Below, one piece after another: positions 61,413-64,000 of a stretch of DNA of 64,000 bases (positions are counted from its first letter, which is position 1; every line of letters starts with the position of its first letter). This stretch comes from Salvator merianae (taxonomy: Eukaryota; Chordata; Lepidosauria; Squamata; Teiidae), in the NCBI GenBank assembly GCA_003586115.2, contig QVOM02000116.1, positions 37,038,372 to 37,102,371 on the forward strand. Direction: 5' to 3'. Position numbers and translations under genes: made by a program. Below the pieces are notes generated by a model. That model worked only from the letters and a program-made list of their open reading frames with translations, did no database searches and was not told the DNA's origin.

Positions 61413-63962
61413 AGTGACAATAATTATTTTTGCAATTATCCTTTCTTAAAAACAAGGTTATGGGAAAATCTATATAGTACAGAAAATGTTTTCTAATTGT
61501 AGAACAGCCTCAAGTGACTTTCCTTTGCCTGGGTTTCTTAAGACTGAAGAATCTCAGGGCCTTTCTGCACTTTCCAGTATTCCTTATCAGCAAGTGGACT
61601 TTAGTGTGGAATGTGGGAGGTCCACTGCTGGTACTCTCCGTCCACATAGAATCCAGGGGCCCTTGATCTGGATCACCAGTAGTCCTCAACATCAAGGACT
61701 AGCGGTAGACCATCATGGCCTAGTCCAGAACACAGAGGCGTGCAGAAGGGGGATGTGCTTTAGTAGCACACCAAAGAGCACTGCTGAAATGGGTTCCCTG
61801 GCCTGAAGCTTGTGTGAGCTTCAGAGCTGGTGTGGGGGCTGGTCTGGACCAGTGTTGCCATGCAGATGGTGCTGTTCCGGACCACACGGTGTCTTGGTCC
61901 AAATCAGTAGACTCCCTGATTCAGACTCACTGGTTTGGATCATGGCTTTTTAGTGCAGAAAGGCCCTCAGAGAAGTTGGTGTGTACTCAATGGTAGAGCA
62001 TTGGCTTTGCATGCAGGAAATCTCATGTTCAACCTCAGGCATCTCCTTGGAAGAAAGTGATTGCAATTAAAGATGTACTGAACTGGGTTCTATGTGTTTT
62101 GGTTCCTAACAAACCGGAATTGGTCACTGGTAGAACAATATGCCAAAAAAATAGAATCAGTCATCTGGTTCTGGTCTGAGCTCGATAAACATCTCCCCTA
62201 TGCCTGTAGTCTCCTCTTGCACCTGCTAATGATGTAAAAATGCATCAAAAGTACTTGATGGGTTAGGCCACTGCCACACAGGGGTTGCTGGTTCTCCTCT
62301 CCTCAGAAGTGAGCAATGGCAAACCACTTCTGTATCCTTTCCAAGAAAATTGTATGGAGGTGCCCATGGGGCACCCACCCAGTCAAACAGGAGTCAGACA
62401 CAACTTGATGATACCCCAAAACAAGAAGAGATGTAAACTGAGTAGCCTCAGCATTGGTGGTATCTTTCCCCAAAGCTGGTAATGAATTCATCCAGTGATT
62501 TCATGTAGCTGTTAAATAGCAATTGGGAGAGAAGTAAGCCCTGAGGAACTCTGAAGGGAGTAACCAAGGTTTCTGCTCTACTTCCATGGGACTGGAAATG
62601 CGCCAAAAGATATGACTGGAACCACTGTACAATAGTGCCTCCAATACCAAACCCCTTGTGAGTGAGATCTAAGAGGACTAGGAGAGACCTAAGAGGACCA
62701 GGAAACCCCATCCAGGTCCATAAGGAGATCATCCCAGAAGGAAGAGCAGTGTTGTATTGTGGCCTGAATCCAGACTGAAAGGGATCTATCTAGGTAATCA
62801 TTTTACTCTAGGGTGCTCTGAAGTTGTATTAAAAGAATTTTCTCAAGAACTTTCCCTAGAGAAGGGAGATTTGAGATGGAGTGACAGTTACTTGAGGATG
62901 CTGGATCCCAAGAAGGGCCTTTTAGGGCTGAGTTCACAACAGCTTTCTTCAAAGCTACTGGAACAACCCCCTCTCCAAAGGAAGCACTGATGTTTTCAGT
63001 GATCCAGCATACCATTGTGCTCCTTTTACAATGGCTCGGTCTTGACAACAGAGCTAGGAACAACAACTGATTCGGTGTATATGCATGTGTGTTATTAGCG
63101 TCTTCTCTATGTGGCAGCAGCACACTCATTGCGAATGCTCCCTCCCACGGGAAGGCTGGATGGGCTCTACATAGCCACTTTCCCGATGTAATTTTACCCG
63201 GATGGCGACGAGGTCCAAGGAACGCAGCACATCGGGGATGCGCTCTATGAAAAATTCCAGCCAGGCCGTGCTGGCCCTGTGCCGCTTGGGCTCATCTTCC
63301 TGCAGAAAATATAATAGGTGTATCGCTTTGGCTGCCCGGAGGGGGCGCGCGAACTCTATACCAGGGGCCAACGTGTGGCCACCTACGTATTCTCCCAAGA
63401 ACTCGCGGCCCTCGTGGATCGGGAAAGTGATGTTTGGCAGCGCCGCCTCGATCTTGTTCGGATCGCCTCCCACGGCGTCAATCAGCGGGTTGGGGCTGCT
63501 GCAGTTCGTCCCGGGGAAGGGGCGAGCGCAGAGCTCTTCGTAGCTGAGCCGGTCGGCTTTGATCCGCCGCACGGCCGCGTCCAGCCTGAGCACGTCGGCG
63601 AAAGCCTTCGACGTGAGGACCGAGTCCCCATCCTTGGCGGCCACGGCTATCAAGGCGGCGTACGTGCCTTCGGTGATGCTCCGATGAGAAGAGAAGCGCT
63701 GGCTGTCGTCGGTCGCGAAGTGTTGCCGCACGAACGCCCGTGAGGCCTTGGCCGGGCTTCCGACGGGCGTGAACTGTTTCTCGATGTCGCTGCCTTCGCC
63801 GCTGGATATAAACACCAAGCCGGAACTCAAGGCGCTCGTGAGCGCCAAGGGCAGCAGCAGGAAGGGCCACGGGTTGGTGCCCACCCAAGCGCCCAGGCCC
63901 CGGAGCGCGCGCGACAGGGCCTTCTCCACGCAGTCATTGTGGTAGCTGCAGCAGCCTGGCAT
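46399..63962 (-). CDS. PTCHD3: PTCHD3-like gene C, whole gene (4 exons, 872 aa)
   Basis: The coding sequence is complement of 63198-63962, 61161-61282, 55188-55333 and 46399-47984. All junctions are GT-AG with the phases of copies A and B. The product is a Patched-related RND-superfamily membrane protein; GVGVDDMFI and GFSVDFSAH keep the intramembrane Asp residues. It is the most diverged of the three in the second ectodomain (e.g. RADIESCLQAFEDLRYV) and has a distinct C-terminal tail, ending GMEGAQV. Introns are longer than in A and B (about 7.2, 5.8 and 1.9 kb) and hold an L1-like LINE, hAT-like elements and MITEs. Only 38 bp upstream of the ATG lie in the window. No disabling change is seen. 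Confidence 0.88.
48055..48480 (+). repeat. L1-like LINE ORF2 C-terminal fragment
   Basis: The plus strand encodes LLGLIRKELEKYKV, HYMVTAARLIYVQQWKMP, LGDWIMKLMDFEEMNKL and then, past a stop, DYLQTTEKD. This is the 3' end of an L1-type ORF2. It lies antisense in intron 3 of copy C. Confidence 0.75.
48490..48880. repeat. MITE-related segment
   Basis: 'gctggtctggaccagcacta' and 'gctgctgttccagaccaagc' match the interior of the 61557-61966 element ('gctggtctggaccagtgttg', 'ggtgctgttccggaccacac'). Ends not found. Confidence 0.5.
49130..49310. repeat. Unnamed repeat, relative of 44440-44590
   Basis: 'agagatggtttgtaggtggg', 'ccagactagaaaaggtggat', 'gagaacacaag' and 'gtcacttttttgctacatgt' align with the copy at 44440. 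No inverted ends resolved. Confidence 0.55.
49311..51804. other. Intron 3 of copy C, no gene seen
   Basis: No exon-like sequence is recognised. 51420-51610 contains three loosely repeated 'caatgcaagtcagt'-type units, each about 90 bp apart. Confidence 0.45.
51810..52375 (-). mobile_element. Putative solo LTR
   Basis: On the minus strand the segment begins TGTCATGCCC and ends ACTGTTCA. An AATAAA lies near 52095, and flanking 5-mers (plus strand cgcac / cccac) match at 4 of 5. An 88-codon Asp/Glu/Pro-rich frame (52353-52087) lies upstream of that AATAAA. No internal retroviral region is present. Boundaries are inferred. Confidence 0.4.
53065..53335 (+). repeat. Unnamed interspersed repeat, copy 2
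   Basis: Matches 41585-41860 from 'cgacatggcatttaatcagt' to 'ccaatgacagactttg', with an extra short insert after 53260. Confidence 0.7.
54556..54763. mobile_element. MITE, about 208 bp
   Basis: Ends GGATGATTTTGCACTGGCC / ggcaagtgcaaaacagcc. Long inverted arms include 'gcaagatactaggaccctcc' and 'ggaggattctagtatcttgc', with an inner mirror around 54655. Family of 28611 and 57743. Confidence 0.75.
55188..55333 (-). CDS. PTCHD3: PTCHD3-like C, exon 3
   Basis: 146 bp between acceptor ttttacag and donor gtaagt. It encodes RRDCVRTKVWVALFGVLSS and following helices up to the split Gly codon. Confidence 0.9.
55610..57060 (+). repeat. L1-like LINE ORF2 fragment, interrupted by a hAT-like element
   Basis: The plus strand encodes L1-type ORF2 C-terminal text: KMNMLPKMMFLFQMIPI, WQKDISRFVWQGKKP, GGVG; after the inserted element RDWMWLKHLKLFQLEGH, ITKVNVAFKYY and WNRYKGGLYVKIP; and a KCWKCGEKDG-like zinc-knuckle remnant near 56890. 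Frameshifts and stops show it is inactive. It lies antisense in intron 2 of copy C. Confidence 0.82.
55875..56135. mobile_element. hAT-like element, 261 bp, inside the L1 fragment
   Basis: Ends TAGCGGCGTAGCTG / TTCCTACGCCACTG with a perfect 8-bp duplication cctaccaa (55867-55874, 56136-56143). The interior shares 'ccctgcagcctcc' type sequence with 42107-42416 but carries no tandem array. Confidence 0.88.
57743..57909. mobile_element. MITE, about 167 bp
   Basis: Arms 'actggaccagcaagcacact' / 'agtacgcttgcaggtctggt' and 'ggagcctcccttctgcactc' / 'tttggaagggagagtcctag' are inverted; the right end is gtgcagaatcacc. Flanks suggest a ctct-like duplication. Confidence 0.7.
57910..59120. other. Intron 2 of copy C, no gene seen
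   Basis: Open frames here (e.g. 58323-58835 minus) have no domain and poor codon texture. A decayed SINE/LINE tail is possible, but nothing can be named. Confidence 0.45.
59131..60251. mobile_element. hAT-like non-autonomous element, 1,121 bp, TTCG-rich
   Basis: Terminal inverted repeats TAGGGATGTGCACGAA / TTCGTGCACATCCCTA are flanked by a perfect 8-bp duplication gaaccctc (59123-59130, 60252-60259). Both subterminal regions are packed with ttcg, tttcgc and gcgaa words in both orientations (59155-59290, 60040-60235). No transposase frame is present. Confidence 0.9.
61161..61282 (-). CDS. PTCHD3: PTCHD3-like C, exon 2
   Basis: 122 bp between acceptor ccttgcag and donor gtaatt. It encodes VAYFTSLSKTQEFMKVAED and the start of TM2, with length and phase as in A and B. 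Confidence 0.88.
61381..61411. repeat. (ATG)n microsatellite, about 10 units
   Basis: Uninterrupted atg triplets in intron 1 of copy C. Confidence 0.95.
61557..61966. mobile_element. MITE, 410 bp
   Basis: Ends GGGCCTTTCTGCACT / AGTGCAGAAAGGCCC, perfect for 15 bp, with tca on both sides (61554-61556, 61967-61969). The interior shares 'ggtctggaccagtgttgcc' text with 48490-48880 and 30620-30690. Confidence 0.88.
61970..62065 (+). repeat. tRNA-derived SINE head
   Basis: 'caatggtagagcattggctt' resembles a pol III A box and 'catgttcaacctcaggca' a degraded B box, the common tRNA-type SINE head. It starts just after the MITE. It is not a functional tRNA: no anticodon stem can be drawn. Confidence 0.6.
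62265..62430. repeat. SINE/LINE-tail-like fragment
   Basis: 'agtgagcaatggcaaaccac' and 'ggagtcagacacaacttgat' resemble the tail shared by reptile SINEs and RTE-type LINEs. Short and decayed. Confidence 0.45.
62440..63115 (-). repeat. L2-clade-like LINE RT fragment
   Basis: On the minus strand: LKKAVVNSALKGPSWDPAS, ISNLPSLGKVLEKILLIQLQ, LLVLLDLT, then GIGGTIVQWFQSYL, VPQGLLLSQLLFNSYMK and FGERYHQ. These are ordered RT blocks with frame breaks. It is in intron 1 of copy C, same strand as the gene. Confidence 0.75.
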
Positions 63963-64000
63963 CGTCGCCCTCCGTCCCTCACGTTTCTCCTCCTGCCCGA
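63190..64000. promoter_or_regulatory. CpG-rich 5' region of PTCHD3-like C
   Basis: Same GC/CpG enrichment as the first exons of A and B; most of the promoter would lie beyond the window edge. Confidence 0.45.
63198..63962 (-). CDS. PTCHD3: PTCHD3-like C, exon 1
   Basis: 255 codons from ATG at 63962 to donor CGG|gtaaaa: short N-terminus with Cys pair, TM1 (NPWPFLLLPLALTSALSSG) and first ectodomain with the N-C-S sequon before SPNPL. The apparent reading frame to 63126 is intronic. Confidence 0.9.

Noticed and set aside
61975..62065. Possible tRNA gene
   Set aside because: A- and B-box-like words are present but no cloverleaf can be formed; fits a SINE head.

Overview
The window is vertebrate nuclear DNA, most likely from a squamate reptile. 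The genes are split by GT-AG introns. The repeats mix CR1-, L2- and L1-like LINE fragments, tRNA-type SINEs, hAT elements and a dense crop of short non-autonomous DNA transposons. The species call is inference from repeat content; the vertebrate call is secure.

Layout. (1) Positions 231-8765, plus strand: the 3' part of an animal type I polyketide synthase (FAS-like PKS). A 182-bp ketosynthase (KS) exon is followed, after a LINE-bearing intron, by one 5.6-kb exon carrying the rest of KS, then AT, DH, a KR structural half, an ER-like region, KR and ACP. Its first exons lie left of the window. KS and ACP motifs are intact. The AT lacks its GQG motif, and DH, ER and KR have lost key residues. 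(2) 8766-16076: the PKS 3' flank, then transposon-rich intergenic DNA with a transposon nested in a transposon. (3) 16077-63962, minus strand: three tandem, apparently intact, four-exon PTCHD3-like genes of the Patched/RND family. Copy A spans 16077-27474 (877 aa), B 33311-39349 (856 aa) and C 46399-63962 (872 aa). All three share the same splice phases, a GC/CpG-rich first exon and both intramembrane Asp motifs. Their introns and the gaps between them hold most of the mobile elements.

Mobile elements. Many have borders that can be set from target-site duplications (TSDs): short elements with GGGCC(T/G)TT(C/T)(T/G)CAC-type ends and 3-bp TSDs, including a nearly perfect 142-bp palindrome; three copies of one hAT-like family with 8-bp TSDs; and a 1.1-kb TTCG-rich hAT-like element.

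How the genes may work together. The PKS and the PTCHD3 cluster converge tail to tail. Nothing in the sequence shows co-regulation. A PKS beside a cluster of RND-superfamily membrane proteins recalls bacterial polyketide-lipid loci, and is listed below as a speculative hypothesis only.
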